DNA of 64,000 nt from Pseudomonas chlororaphis subsp. chlororaphis (GCF_003945765.1 NZ_CP027712.1:1116001-1180000); one strand, 5' to 3'; shown: positions 1 to 8,502, counted from the stretch's first letter. Program-made: numbers and translations. Notes: generated from the letters alone by a model not told the origin.

Positions 1-347
1 TAGTCGGCCATCAGCGGGGTCAGCGGATTGTGTTCGCGCAAGCCCCAGGCCGTGGCGGAACCGGCGCCGAGGATCAGCAGCAGTTTCAGCGCCTGGCGCC
101 GGCTGGAGGACTTCGGCGCGTTGAGCGCGGCATGGGCCAGGGGCGAAGACAGGCCGCGCAGCCGCTGGTTGACCCGCTGGATATGTTCCCAGGCCCGTTG
201 ATGTTCGCTGTGGGCGTCGTGCCACTGCTGCCAGGCCAGTTGCTGGCGCGGGCTGAGCGGCCCCGCCTGCATTTCGAGCAGCCAGTGCACAGCCTGTTCG
301 GCGACCTGGGCGCCGATGTCCGGCGGGCGGGGGAGTGCAGCGTTCAT
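1..347 (-). CDS. FecR-type anti-sigma factor, N-terminal part (cut by window edge)
   Basis: The first 115 residues of a FecR-family membrane sensor that relays a siderophore-receptor signal to the neighbouring ECF sigma factor. The visible part has the DUF4880-type start: an alternating AVHWL..M..GPLSPRQ..AWQQW segment near residues 18-45 followed by QRAWE. A hydrophobic stretch around residues 85-100 (LKLLLILGAGSATAWG) is the expected single membrane helix. The periplasmic FecR domain would lie beyond the window. The ATG overlaps the sigma-factor stop codon (ATGA), so the two are probably translationally coupled. The residue pattern makes the family call firm; the signal sensed is unknown. 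Confidence 0.85.
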   Translation of the reverse strand, partial: MNAALPRPPDIGAQVAEQAVHWLLEMQAGPLSPRQQLAWQQWHDAHSEHQRAWEHIQRVNQRLRGLSSPLAHAALNAPKSSSRRQALKLLLILGAGSATAWGLREHNPLTPLMAD

Positions 348-913
348 AGGGCGAAGTAGCAGCGCAGGGCTGCCTTGTGCAGGTGGCGCTTGACCGTGGC
401 GATGGAAACCCCCAGCTCGCGGGCGATCTCGCCGTGTTTCAGGCCATCGACCTGGGCCAGCAGGAACGCGCGTTTCACCAGGCGTGGCAAACCGTCGAGC
501 AACTGGTCCAGCTCCATCAGGGTCTGCAGGATGATCGCCTTGTCCTCCTCGGACGGCGCCAGCAGTTCCGGCATCTGCGCCAGCGTGTCGAGGTAGGCCC
601 GTTCCAGGTCCTGGCGCCGATAGTGGTTGCACAGCACCCGTTTGGCGATGGTGGTGAGGAACGCCCGTGGCTCGACGATCGACGGCGTTTCCCGGGCGCT
701 GAGCACCCGCATGAAGGTGTCCTGGGCCAGGTCGGCGGCGCTGTCGGGGCAGCCGAGCCGACGCCGCAACCAGCCGTTCAGCCAGCTGTGATGGGCGTGA
801 TAGAGGACTTCGACGGTAGAGGAGTGAGCCAAGCCGAACGCTCCGGCAGCATGAAAATGCTTAAGAGAACAAGAATTGTTCGCATTGTAGTGGCCGGGCA
901 TGGCATTGGGCAA
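344..913 (-). CDS. ECF sigma factor, FecI family
   Basis: An iron-starvation type extracytoplasmic-function sigma factor that would direct RNA polymerase to a TonB-receptor or related promoter when its FecR partner signals. Region 2 is visible as VLYHAHHSWLNGWLRRRLG and DLAQDTFMRVL, then RAFLTTIAKRVLCNHYRR; region 4 ends in GEIARELGVSIATVKRHLHKA, a helix-turn-helix. From the first ATG it is 189 residues, slightly longer than usual. The first ~30 residues resemble leader sequence and translation may begin at the ATG at 901 or a TTG near 832. A Fur-box-like sequence lies about 50 bp upstream. The target gene is not in the window. Confidence 0.88.
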   Translation of the reverse strand: MPNAMPGHYNANNSCSLKHFHAAGAFGLAHSSTVEVLYHAHHSWLNGWLRRRLGCPDSAADLAQDTFMRVLSARETPSIVEPRAFLTTIAKRVLCNHYRRQDLERAYLDTLAQMPELLAPSEEDKAIILQTLMELDQLLDGLPRLVKRAFLLAQVDGLKHGEIARELGVSIATVKRHLHKAALRCYFAL

Positions 914-965
914 TCAACCCGGACCGACGGAAGAGCCCTCGGTGGATTGGTGATTTTTTGCACAT

Positions 966-984
966 GAGAATATTTATCATTAAT
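966..984. promoter_or_regulatory. Fur-box-like operator
   Basis: The sequence GAGAATATTTATCATTAAT matches 13 of 19 positions of the classical Fur consensus GATAATGATAATCATTATC. It sits between the divergent fecI-like gene (start 913) and the DUF3649 gene (start 1053), so it could repress both in iron-replete cells. The match is by eye. Confidence 0.55.
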
Positions 985-1052
985 ATTGCGTCGACTTGAG
1001 CCCGCGTGAGGTATTTGCCAATGCCGGGCTGTCCTGGTTTCAAGGTCGAAAC

Positions 1053-1358
1053 ATGAAAAGCAAAGTTGCTGCGATCCCTTTTTCCTATCGTCTGGCCGTG
1101 ACTTCGCGGGTGCTGGCCGCGGTGTTTGGCGGTTACCTGCTGGCGGCGTTGTCCAGCATTTGCCTGACCCTGCTGCTCCCTGTGTCCCGCGCCGATGCGG
1201 TATTCGGCGGCATGATGGCGTCCTTCCTGTTCTACCTGGTGGCGGTGCTCTGGTGCTTTGCCTGCCGCACGGCCTGGCAGGCCTGGTTCGGGTTGCTGCT
1301 GCCGGCGCTGGTGTTGGCGGCGATTTCTGCGTTGGCGTATTGGATGAATCTCTCATGA
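1053..1358 (+). CDS. DUF3649 family small membrane protein
   Basis: A protein of about 101 residues with three hydrophobic helices (around VLAAVFGGYLLAALSSICLTLLL, MMASFLFYLVAVLWCFACRTA and WFGLLLPALVLAAISALAYW). It resembles the DUF3649 proteins that precede PepSY-domain genes in iron-regulated Pseudomonas operons. The start at 1053 (MKSKVAAIPFSYRLAVTSR) fits better than an upstream in-frame start because it removes a non-hydrophobic leader. Its last codons overlap the start of the PepSY gene by ATGA, indicating one operon. No biochemical function is known to me; a role in inner-membrane iron or siderophore processing is inferred from context. Confidence 0.75.
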   Translation: MKSKVAAIPFSYRLAVTSRVLAAVFGGYLLAALSSICLTLLLPVSRADAVFGGMMASFLFYLVAVLWCFACRTAWQAWFGLLLPALVLAAISALAYWMNLS

Positions 1359-2929
1359 AGGAGGGATTTCGCCAGTCCATGGCCTGGTTGCACACTTGGG
1401 TCGGACTGGTATTCGGCTGGCTGCTGCTGGCGATTTTCCTGACTGGCACCCTGGCCTACTTCAAGGATGAAATCAGCCATTGGATGCAGCCCGAAGTGCC
1501 ATCGCGCTCGGTCAGCAACGAGACCAGCGTGATCCTCGCCCAGAGCTACTTGCAGCAGCACGCCCAGGGCGCCTCGCGCTGGTTCATCAACTTGCCCGAC
1601 GCCCGCGAGCCGGTGTTGTCGGTGATGTGGCAATTTCCGGGCAAGCCCGGCGAGCGCGGCGCCTTTACCCAGAAACTGCTGGACCCGGCCACCGGCGCCG
1701 AGCTGCAGGCCCGCGATACCCGCGGCGGCGAATTCTTCTACCGCTTCCATTTCCAGTTGCAGATGCCCTATCCCTGGGGCCGCTGGCTGTCCACCGCGGC
1801 GGCCATGCTGATGTTCGTCGCCTTGATCAGCGGCATCATCATCCACAAGAAAATCTTCAAGGACTTCTTTACCTTCCGCCCTCGCAAGGGCCAGCGCTCC
1901 TGGCTCGACGGGCACAATGCGGTGGGTGTGCTGGTGCTGCCGTTCCACCTGATGATCACCTACAGCAGCCTGGTGATCTTCATGTCGATGGTCATGCCGG
2001 CGAGCATCCTGGCCACCTACGGCGAAGACAGCCGGGCACTGTTCAATGAGGCGTTTCCCGCCACCAGCAACGCACCGGCCGCGGGCCGGCCGGCGCCGCT
2101 GGTGCAGCTCGAACCGTTGTTGCAGCAGGCCCGCGAGCAGTGGCCGGGCGGCCGCGTGGGGCGTATCACGGTGAACAATCCCGGGGATGCCCATGCCTCG
2201 GTGAATGTCATGCGCCACGGTGGCGATCAGGTGGTTCGCGATTTTGGCAGTGCGGTTTCGTTCGACGGCGTCAGTGGCAAGCTGCTGCAGGTTGCCCCGC
2301 CGCAGTCGCCGATCGTTGCTATTCGAGGCGGTTTCTACGGGCTGCACATGGGCCTCTTCGCCGGGCCGCTGCTGCGCTGGCTGTACTTTATCTGCGGCCT
2401 GGCCGCCACCGCGATGATCGGCACCGGGCTGGTGATCTGGCTCGGCAAGCGCCAGCTCAAGCATGCCAAGAGCGGCGTGACGCCCTTCGAGTTGCGGCTG
2501 GTGGAAGTGCTGAACATCGCCAGCATGTCCGGCCTGGTGCTGGCTGTCGCCGCCTTCTTCTGGGCCAACCGCCTGTTGCCGGTGAGCCTCGCCGGGCGGG
2601 CGGACTGGGAAGTGAACAGCTTCTTTATCGTCTGGGGCCTGAGCCTGCTGCACGCCGCGCTGCGTCGCGGGCGCAAGGCCTGGGTCGAGCAGTTGGGCGC
2701 GGCGGCGTTGCTGCTGGCCAGTGTGCCGCTGCTCGATGCGCTGACGGTGCCCGATGTGCTGGATGGTTTCCTGGTGCACGGCGACTGGGTCCGGGCCGGG
2801 TTCGACCTGACCTGCCTGGTGGCGGGGCTGTTCCTGGCCTGGGCGGCCTGGAAGATGTCGCGTCCTGTCGCCCAGCCTGCCGTTGCCGCCCGCTCGCGAC
2901 GGACCACCCTTGAAACCGAGGTGAATTGA
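1355..2929 (+). CDS. PepSY-associated transmembrane protein (iron-uptake operon)
   Basis: A 524-residue inner-membrane protein of the PepSY_TM (PiuB-like) family. The N-terminus MAWLHTWVGLVFGWLLLAIFLTGTLAYF is the typical first helix with a W-H motif, followed by a periplasmic part, a second helix near LMFVALISGIIIHKK, the HNAVGVLVLPFHLMITYSSLVIF helix, a second periplasmic region and C-terminal helices. Such proteins accompany TonB-dependent siderophore uptake and several are thought to reduce ferric siderophores; that role is an inference here. The start is fixed by ATGA overlap with the upstream gene, and the stop abuts the DUF3325 gene start with no gap. Confidence 0.85.
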   Translation: MKEGFRQSMAWLHTWVGLVFGWLLLAIFLTGTLAYFKDEISHWMQPEVPSRSVSNETSVILAQSYLQQHAQGASRWFINLPDAREPVLSVMWQFPGKPGERGAFTQKLLDPATGAELQARDTRGGEFFYRFHFQLQMPYPWGRWLSTAAAMLMFVALISGIIIHKKIFKDFFTFRPRKGQRSWLDGHNAVGVLVLPFHLMITYSSLVIFMSMVMPASILATYGEDSRALFNEAFPATSNAPAAGRPAPLVQLEPLLQQAREQWPGGRVGRITVNNPGDAHASVNVMRHGGDQVVRDFGSAVSFDGVSGKLLQVAPPQSPIVAIRGGFYGLHMGLFAGPLLRWLYFICGLAATAMIGTGLVIWLGKRQLKHAKSGVTPFELRLVEVLNIASMSGLVLAVAAFFWANRLLPVSLAGRADWEVNSFFIVWGLSLLHAALRRGRKAWVEQLGAAALLLASVPLLDALTVPDVLDGFLVHGDWVRAGFDLTCLVAGLFLAWAAWKMSRPVAQPAVAARSRRTTLETEVN

Positions 2930-3253
2930 ATGCTCCTGGCGCTGCTGCTGTGTTACCCCGGGTTTGCCGGGTTGTGCCTGTCGATGGACCGTCACCACGC
3001 CGAACTCCTGGGCTACAAACCCACGGCCTGGCGCCGCAGTGGCCTGCGCTTCGGCGGCTGGTTGCTGCTGGCGGGTTCGCTGTGGGCGGCGATCGCGGCG
3101 GCCGGTTGGGCTTTCGGCTTGGTGCAGTGGTGCGCGGCCTTGATGCTCAGCGCCTTGTCGCTGGTGCTGTTGTTGCCCTATCAGCCGCGTCTGGCGCTGC
3201 TGGCGGCCGGGCTGGGGTTGCTGGTCAGCCCGCTGGCCGCGTTGGCGCAATGA
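2930..3253 (+). CDS. DUF3325 family membrane protein
   Basis: A 107-residue protein with three predicted membrane helices: LLALLLCYPGFAGLCLSM, the segment around GGWLLLAGSLWAAIAAAGWAF, and LLLPYQPRLALLAAGLGLLVSPLAAL. A cluster like MDRHHAELLGYKP after the first helix is typical of DUF3325. The start codon follows the PepSY stop codon directly, so it is the last gene of the three-gene iron-linked operon. No enzymatic motif is visible and the function is unknown. Confidence 0.78.
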   Translation: MLLALLLCYPGFAGLCLSMDRHHAELLGYKPTAWRRSGLRFGGWLLLAGSLWAAIAAAGWAFGLVQWCAALMLSALSLVLLLPYQPRLALLAAGLGLLVSPLAALAQ

Positions 3254-3393
3254 GCGCTGCGCAACGCCCGGCCTGAGGCGTCGGCTGCGATTGTTCGTTG
3301 ACACGCGCCCCTCGCCAATCGTTATCTGGGCGCCCGCCGCAGCCGCAAGGCTGTCGGCGGTGGGTTCGAGGTCATCAAGGAAATACCTTTCTC

Positions 3394-4842
3394 ATGGGTT
3401 CAGTACATCGTTTTTACACTCGCGGGCTGGGGTTGTTCCTGGCCTTGTCGCTGGCGGCTTGCGCCAGTCATCCCGGCGCCCGGTACGCCGCCAACCTGGA
3501 TCAGGTCCTGGCCGACCCGGCGCTCCAGGGCGCTACGGTATCGCTGACGGTGCGCGATGCCGAGAGCGGTGCGGCCTTGTATCAGCACAACCCCGACAGC
3601 CGCCTGATCCCGGCTTCGAGCCTCAAGCTGCTGACCACCGCCGCCGCGCTGGACGTCCTCGGCCCCGACTACCGTTTCGCCACCGCGGTGCTGGGCGACG
3701 GTGCGCAACAGGGCGAGCGGCTGCACGGCAATCTCTACCTGCGCGGCTCTGGCGACCCGAGCATGCAGGCCAAGGATTATCAGGAGCTGGCGGCGGCGGT
3801 GGCGCGTACCGGCATTCGTCAGGTCGCGGGTGACCTGGTGCTCGACGACACCGCCTTCGATGACCAGCGGCTCGGCGTCGACTGGGCCAGCGACGATGAA
3901 AGCCTGTATTACGCGGCGCAGATTTCCGCGCTCAATATCTCCCCCAACGACGACTTCGACGCCGGCAGCGTACTGGTTGCGGTAACGGCCCCGACGGTGC
4001 CAGGAGCGCCGCTGGCGGTGCGCGTCAGCCCGGAAAACCGGCTGATGAGCCTGCGCAACCAGGGCCGGGTCGGGGCGGCAGACAGCCTGCAGGTCGGCCG
4101 TGAGCATGGCAGCAATCTGCTGCTGGTCAGTGGCGCCTTGCCGCCGGGGCAGTCGCGGCGCAACTGGGTCAGCGTGTGGGAGCCGACCCGGCTGGTGGCG
4201 GACGTGTTCCAGCAGGTCCTGGCCGAGCAGGGCGTGATGGTGCAGGGCCAGGTGCGCCTCGGCCAGCCCACGGCGCCCGCGGCCCGGGTGCTGGCCAGCC
4301 ACTCGTCGATGCCGCTGGCGGGCCTGATCACGCCCTTGCTCAAGCTGTCGAACAACAACATGTCCGAGGTGCTGCTCAAGGCCATGGGCCGCAAGACCGC
4401 CAATGCCGGCACCGCCGCTGCCGGGGTGGCGGCCATCGAGGGCTTCCTGCGGCGCCAGGGCCTGAGCCCGCAAGGATTGGTGCAGGTGGACGGTTCCGGG
4501 CTGTCGCGGCGTAACCAGATTTCCAGCCAGAGCCTCAGCGACCTGTTGCTGGTGGCGCGCAAGCAGCCCTGGTTCGCCACCTGGTACGCGGCGCTGCCGG
4601 TGGCTGGCGATGCCCAGCGCATGACCGGCGGCACCCTGCGTTATCGCCTGCAAGGCACCGGGGCTGTGGATAACCTGCACGCCAAGACCGGCTCGATGCA
4701 GGGCGTGTCGTCGCTGTCCGGGTATCTGCGAGCGGCCGATGGTCGCCGGTTGGTGCTGGTGATGCTGTCGAACAACTACCGTGCCGACGGCGCGCAGATC
4801 AAGGCCCTGGAAGACCGGGTGACGCGGGTGCTGTTGCAGTAA
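3394..4842 (+). CDS. dacB: D-alanyl-D-alanine carboxypeptidase/endopeptidase (PBP4)
   Basis: A class C low-molecular-weight penicillin-binding protein that removes terminal D-Ala and cleaves peptidoglycan cross-links in the periplasm. The 482-residue product has all three active-site motifs: SSLK (Ser75, Lys78), SNNN in LLKLSNNNMSEVLLK, and KTG in HAKTGSMQG. The N-terminus has a hydrophobic segment ending LSLAACAS, which reads as a lipobox with Cys23, so it may be lipid-anchored; many DacB proteins are soluble. The ATG at 3394 was chosen because it starts the signal sequence directly; an in-frame ATG-type extension upstream adds about 32 unrelated residues. Confidence 0.92.
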   Translation: MGSVHRFYTRGLGLFLALSLAACASHPGARYAANLDQVLADPALQGATVSLTVRDAESGAALYQHNPDSRLIPASSLKLLTTAAALDVLGPDYRFATAVLGDGAQQGERLHGNLYLRGSGDPSMQAKDYQELAAAVARTGIRQVAGDLVLDDTAFDDQRLGVDWASDDESLYYAAQISALNISPNDDFDAGSVLVAVTAPTVPGAPLAVRVSPENRLMSLRNQGRVGAADSLQVGREHGSNLLLVSGALPPGQSRRNWVSVWEPTRLVADVFQQVLAEQGVMVQGQVRLGQPTAPAARVLASHSSMPLAGLITPLLKLSNNNMSEVLLKAMGRKTANAGTAAAGVAAIEGFLRRQGLSPQGLVQVDGSGLSRRNQISSQSLSDLLLVARKQPWFATWYAALPVAGDAQRMTGGTLRYRLQGTGAVDNLHAKTGSMQGVSSLSGYLRAADGRRLVLVMLSNNYRADGAQIKALEDRVTRVLLQ

Positions 4843-4880
4843 AAGCCTGGAACGACGGAGGGTAACCGATACACCGTCTT

Positions 4881-4939
4881 CGCGGGCAAGCCTCGCTCCT
4901 ACAGGCGCCGCGTTCGTAGGAGCGAGGCTTGCCCGCGAA
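4881..4939. repeat. REP palindrome, GTAGGAGCGAGGCTTGC family
   Basis: Two inverted copies of a ~25-bp unit (CGCGGGCAAGCCTCGCTCCT and its complement AGGAGCGAGGCTTGCCCGCG) separated by a short spacer. It lies between the convergent ends of dacB and the AraC gene, a usual place for Pseudomonas REP doublets (REPINs). Confidence 0.9.
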
Positions 4940-4975
4940 AAGGTGCGACGCGGTACGCCTGCCGATCACTCGCCG

Positions 4976-5851
4976 TCAGCCGAGAAACGCCTGGCGATAT
5001 TCCCCGGGCGTGCCACCCAGGGCCTGGCGAAAGCGGTTGGTGAAGTGGCTGGCGCTGGCGAAGCCGCAGGCCAGGGCAATCTCGCCCAGGGGCAGGCGGG
5101 TGCCGCGCAGCAGGTCGCGGGCATGCTTCAGGCGTCGCGCCAGCAGGTATTGATGGGGTGGCAGGCCGAAGCTTGCGCGGAACATCCGCGCGAAGTGGTA
5201 TTCCGACAAGGCGCAGCGCGCGGCCAGTTGCCCGAGGCTGATCGGCTCGGCCAGTTGGCTGTCGATGTATTCCACCAGTTGCCGACGCTGATGCGCCGCC
5301 AGCCCGCCCTTGAGGCGCAGGCCCTGGCGCTGGCCGACCTGGGTCAGCAGGGCATGGCTGAGCATCTCGTGGGCCAGGCTGCTGGTCAGCAGGCGCTCGC
5401 CGGGTTCGTCCCAGTTCAGCTGGATCAGTTGCCGAAAACGCTGGGCCTGCTGCGGGTCGTCGAGGAAGGTGGTTTCCTGCAATTGCAGCTCGCGGGGTTC
5501 GCGGTCCAGCAGGGTCACGCAGCCCAGGGCGAATTGTTCCGGGCTGAAATACAGGTGGGCCAGGCGGATCCCGCCATTGATCACCCAGGCAGACTGGTGC
5601 TCGGCGGGCAGGATGCACAGCTTGTCCGGGCCGCCCTTGGTCCCTGGCTGGCCGCGGCGAAAGGTCCCGGTGCCGCCGGCGATGTAGCACGACAGGGTGT
5701 GATGGCTCGGCGCTTCGTAGTCCTGGGCGTCGTGATGGTTGCTCCACAAGGCTGCGGCCAGGCCGTCACCGAGCTCGGCGCTGTGCTCCAGGCGAGCATT
5801 GGGCGAGCGGTTCAGGGCTTGAAAGACTTGCAGGGTTTCCAGTGCGGGCAT
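4976..5851 (-). CDS. AraC-family transcriptional regulator
   Basis: A 291-residue regulator with an N-terminal cupin-like AraC_binding domain (HTLSCYIAGGTGTFRRG, residues about 50-130) and a C-terminal pair of helix-turn-helix motifs: ISLGQLAARCALSEYHFARMFRASFG and LPLGEIALACGFASASHFTNRFRQALGGTPGEYR. The second is the classic AraC signature. The next gene, on the opposite strand about 260 bp away, is an EamA exporter and is a plausible target. The inducer is unknown. Confidence 0.9.
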   Translation of the reverse strand: MPALETLQVFQALNRSPNARLEHSAELGDGLAAALWSNHHDAQDYEAPSHHTLSCYIAGGTGTFRRGQPGTKGGPDKLCILPAEHQSAWVINGGIRLAHLYFSPEQFALGCVTLLDREPRELQLQETTFLDDPQQAQRFRQLIQLNWDEPGERLLTSSLAHEMLSHALLTQVGQRQGLRLKGGLAAHQRRQLVEYIDSQLAEPISLGQLAARCALSEYHFARMFRASFGLPPHQYLLARRLKHARDLLRGTRLPLGEIALACGFASASHFTNRFRQALGGTPGEYRQAFLG

Positions 5852-5881
5852 GGCGGTCAGGTCTGAAATTGAACGGCATTC

Positions 5882-5982
5882 TGTAGCCGCTGCCGATAGG
5901 CTGCGATAAGGCCGAAGGCCTTCAGCGATCTCAAGGGCACGTCTCCTGCGGAGCCGATCGCAGCCTGTCGGCAGCGGCTACA
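5882..5982. repeat. REP palindrome, TGTAGCCGCTGCCG family
   Basis: Outer arms TGTAGCCGCTGCCG and CGGCAGCGGCTACA, with inner complementary arms around GGCTGCGAT and ATCGCAGCC, enclose an inner stem (GGCCGAAGGCC). It lies between the divergent AraC and EamA genes, unusually within a promoter region. Confidence 0.9.
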
Positions 5983-6111
5983 CGATGTTCTGCATCCTAC
6001 TCCGTGGGCGGCGCGCTGCCAGCCCGGCAACCGACAAAAGCGCAAGTTTATGCAAGCGCCAGGGCACGCAATGGCCTGAGACTGGGTTGCCCTGCACAGG
6101 AGTCCCGCGCC

Positions 6112-7083
6112 ATGAACCTCTCGCTTTATCTGCTCACCGTCCTGATCTGGGGCACCACCTGGATTGCCCTCAAGTGGCAGCTTGGGGTGGTGGCGATTCC
6201 GGTGTCCATCGTCTATCGCTTCGCCCTGGCGGCCCTGGTGCTGTTCGTCATGCTGCTGCTCAGCCGCAAGCTGCAGGTGATGAACCGCCGCGGGCACCTG
6301 ATCTGCCTGGCCCAGGGGCTGTGCCTGTTCTGTATCAACTTCATGTGCTTCCTGCACGCCAGCCAGTGGATTCCCAGCGGCCTGGTGGCGGTGGTGTTTT
6401 CCACGGCGACCCTGTGGAACGCCCTGAATGCCCGGGTGTTCTTCGCCCAGAAGATCGCCCGCAACGTACTGCTGGGCGGGGCGTTGGGGCTGCTGGGGCT
6501 GGGCCTGCTGTTCTGGCCGGAACTGGCGGGGCATAGCGCCAGCCCGCAAACCCTGCTCGGCCTGGGCCTGGCGCTGTTGGGCACCTTGTGTTTCTCGGCG
6601 GGCAACATGCTTTCCAGCCTGCAGCAGAAAGCCGGCCTCAGGCCGCTGACCACCAACGCCTGGGGCATGGCCTATGGCGCGGCGATGCTGGCGGGCTATT
6701 GCCTGGTCAAGGGCATCCCTTTCGATATGGAGTGGAACGCGCGCTACATCGGCTCGTTGCTGTATCTGGTGATCCCGGGGTCGGTGATCGGCTTCACCGC
6801 CTACCTGACCCTGGTCGGCCGCATGGGCCCGGAGCGGGCGGCCTACTGCACCGTGCTGTTCCCGGTGGTGGCGCTGAATGTCTCGGCCTTCGCCGAAGGT
6901 TACCAGTGGACCGCCCCGGCGCTGGCCGGGCTGGTCCTGGTGATGCTGGGCAACGTGCTGGTGTTCCGCAAGCCCAGACTTGTGCCTGCATCTGCATCCG
7001 GATTTGAATCTGAATCTGTAGCCGCTGCCGAGCCTGCGAGGCTGCGAACGGCGGCGCAGCCGTCGCAAAACCAGGCGACCTGA
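6112..7083 (+). CDS. EamA/DMT-family transporter with repeat-encoded C-terminus
   Basis: A 323-residue inner-membrane protein with about ten hydrophobic helices in two homologous halves, as expected of drug/metabolite exporters. It opens with YLLTVLIWGTTWIALKWQLG, the usual DMT N-terminal signature, and the second half has the GSVIGFTAYLTLVGRMGPERAAY motif. The start is chosen because it begins right at the first helix. The last 22 residues (from about residue 302, SVAAAEPARLRTAAQ...) are encoded by a TGTAGCCGCTGCCG-family palindrome that runs across the stop codon, so the natural C-terminus was probably displaced. Substrate unknown; the neighbouring AraC gene may control it. Confidence 0.88.
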   Translation: MNLSLYLLTVLIWGTTWIALKWQLGVVAIPVSIVYRFALAALVLFVMLLLSRKLQVMNRRGHLICLAQGLCLFCINFMCFLHASQWIPSGLVAVVFSTATLWNALNARVFFAQKIARNVLLGGALGLLGLGLLFWPELAGHSASPQTLLGLGLALLGTLCFSAGNMLSSLQQKAGLRPLTTNAWGMAYGAAMLAGYCLVKGIPFDMEWNARYIGSLLYLVIPGSVIGFTAYLTLVGRMGPERAAYCTVLFPVVALNVSAFAEGYQWTAPALAGLVLVMLGNVLVFRKPRLVPASASGFESESVAAAEPARLRTAAQPSQNQAT

Positions 7084-7151
7084 TTCTGCAGGTCTATCGC
7101 TGAAGGTCCTGCGGACCTTTTCGCAGCCTCGCAAGCTCGGCAGCGGCTACA
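7017..7151. repeat. REP palindrome, TGTAGCCGCTGCCG family, overlapping the EamA gene end
   Basis: Arms TGTAGCCGCTGCCGAG and CTCGGCAGCGGCTACA with inner complementary sequence. The left half lies inside the EamA coding sequence and supplies its final codons. Confidence 0.88.
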
Positions 7152-7174
7152 GGGTGTATGGGCGGCAGGGCTTC

Positions 7175-7267
7175 TGTAGGAGCGAAGCTTGCTCGCGATG
7201 GCGGCACCTCAGGCACAGCGCGTGGTTCCTGGAGCGGGCAATCGAGCGTCGGCCGGCCGCTCCTACA
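7175..7267. repeat. REP palindrome, GTAGGAGCGAAGCTTGC family
   Basis: An inward unit TGTAGGAGCGAAGCTTGCTC on the left and a diverged inverted copy ending GGCCGCTCCTACA on the right. It follows directly after the other repeat family at 7017-7151. Confidence 0.75.
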
Positions 7268-7283
7268 GAGGACAGCGCGGGTA

Positions 7284-8258
7284 TCAGCCTTTCCACACCT
7301 GCGGGTTGACCAGGTCCTGTGGGCGCTCGCCGAGCAGGGCGCTGCGCAGGTTGGCCAGGGCGCGGTTGGCCATGGCGTCGCGGGTTTCATGGGTGGCCGA
7401 GCCGATGTGCGGCAGGGTCACGGCGTTTTTCAGCTGGAACAGCGGCGACTCGGCCAGCGGTTCCTTCTCGTAGACGTCCAGGCCGGCGCCGCGAATGGTG
7501 CCGTTCTGCAGGGCTTCGATCAGCGCCGGCTCGTCCACCACCGGGCCGCGGGAGATGTTCACCAGGATCGCGCCCGGCTTCATCAGCGCCAGTTCGCGGT
7601 GGCTGATCAGGTGCTTGGTCTTTTCGCTCAACGGCACCACCAGGCAGACGAAATCCGCTTCGGCCAGCAACTGCTCGAGGCTACGCAGCTGCGCGCCCAG
7701 CTCCTGTTCCAGCGCGGCCTTGCGGCTGTTGCCGCTGTAGATCACCGGCATGTTGAAGCCCAGGCGACCGCGTCGGGCGATGGCCGCGCCGATGTTGCCC
7801 ATGCCGACGATGCCCAGGGTCTTGCCATGCACATCGCAACCGAACAGCGGTGCGCCGACGCTGGCCTGCCATTGCCCGGCCTTGGTCCAGGCGTCCAGTT
7901 CGGCGACGCGCCGGGCGCTGCTCATCAGCAGGGCGAAGGCCAGGTCGGCGGTGCTTTCGGTGAGCACGTCCGGGGTGTTGGTGAGCATGATCCCGCGTTC
8001 GTTGAAGTAGGCCAGGTCATAGTTGTCGTAGCCCACCGAGACGCTGGAGACCACTTCCAGCCGGCTGGCGTTTTCCAGTTGCGCGCGGCCCAGCTTGCGA
8101 CCGACGCCGATCAGACCGTGGGCGTGGGGCAGGGCTTCGTTGAATTGCGCGCCGATGTCGCCCTGCTTGGGGTTGGGCACTATCACCTCGAAGTCCTGGC
8201 GCAGGCGCTCGATCATGTCCGGAGTGATGCGGCTGAAGGCAAGTACGGTCTTTTTCAT
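7284..8258 (-). CDS. D-isomer 2-hydroxyacid dehydrogenase (glyoxylate/hydroxypyruvate or 2-ketogluconate reductase type)
   Basis: A 324-residue cytosolic NAD(P)H-dependent reductase of 2-keto acids. It has the Rossmann motif GMGNIGAAIARR, the substrate-binding arginine in LVNISRGPVVDEPALIEAL, a conserved Glu in YEKEPLAESPL and the catalytic histidine in LPHIGSATHETRDAM. The family is close to GhrB/TkrA proteins, which accept glyoxylate, hydroxypyruvate and 2-ketogluconate. Which substrate this one prefers cannot be read from sequence. The ATG at 8258 (MKKTVLAFSRI) is chosen over an upstream in-frame start 18 codons earlier because homologues start there. Confidence 0.88.
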   Translation of the reverse strand: MKKTVLAFSRITPDMIERLRQDFEVIVPNPKQGDIGAQFNEALPHAHGLIGVGRKLGRAQLENASRLEVVSSVSVGYDNYDLAYFNERGIMLTNTPDVLTESTADLAFALLMSSARRVAELDAWTKAGQWQASVGAPLFGCDVHGKTLGIVGMGNIGAAIARRGRLGFNMPVIYSGNSRKAALEQELGAQLRSLEQLLAEADFVCLVVPLSEKTKHLISHRELALMKPGAILVNISRGPVVDEPALIEALQNGTIRGAGLDVYEKEPLAESPLFQLKNAVTLPHIGSATHETRDAMANRALANLRSALLGERPQDLVNPQVWKG

Positions 8259-8364
8259 CGCGGGAAAGCTCGTCAGGCAGAGGAGAATGCCAAGCAAGCT
8301 AACATTCCCCACGGGCTTTTTGTAGCGGCTGCGGCAGGCCGTGGGGGCGAGAAGGTTCTGGGAA

Positions 8365-8463
8365 TGTAGCCGCTGCCGAAGGCTGCGATCGGCTCCGCAG
8401 GAGACGTGCTCTTGAGATCGCCGAAGGCCTTCGGCCTTATCGCAGCCTGCGGCAGCGGCTACA
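8365..8463. repeat. REP palindrome, TGTAGCCGCTGCCG family
   Basis: Arms TGTAGCCGCTGCCGAAGGC and GCCTGCGGCAGCGGCTACA surround an inner GCCGAAGGCCTTCGGC stem. A related half-unit (TGTAGCGGCTGCGGCAGGC) lies just to the left at 8321-8339. It lies between the tandem LysR and dehydrogenase genes. Confidence 0.88.
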
Positions 8464-8502
8464 GGGATGGGGGAAGCATGACAAAGCCCCGAAGGGCTTG
8501 GC

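Noticed and set aside
1232..3304. Long minus-strand open frame opposite the PepSY operon
   Set aside because: Low-complexity Gln/Arg/His-rich translation typical of the antisense of GC-rich membrane-protein genes.
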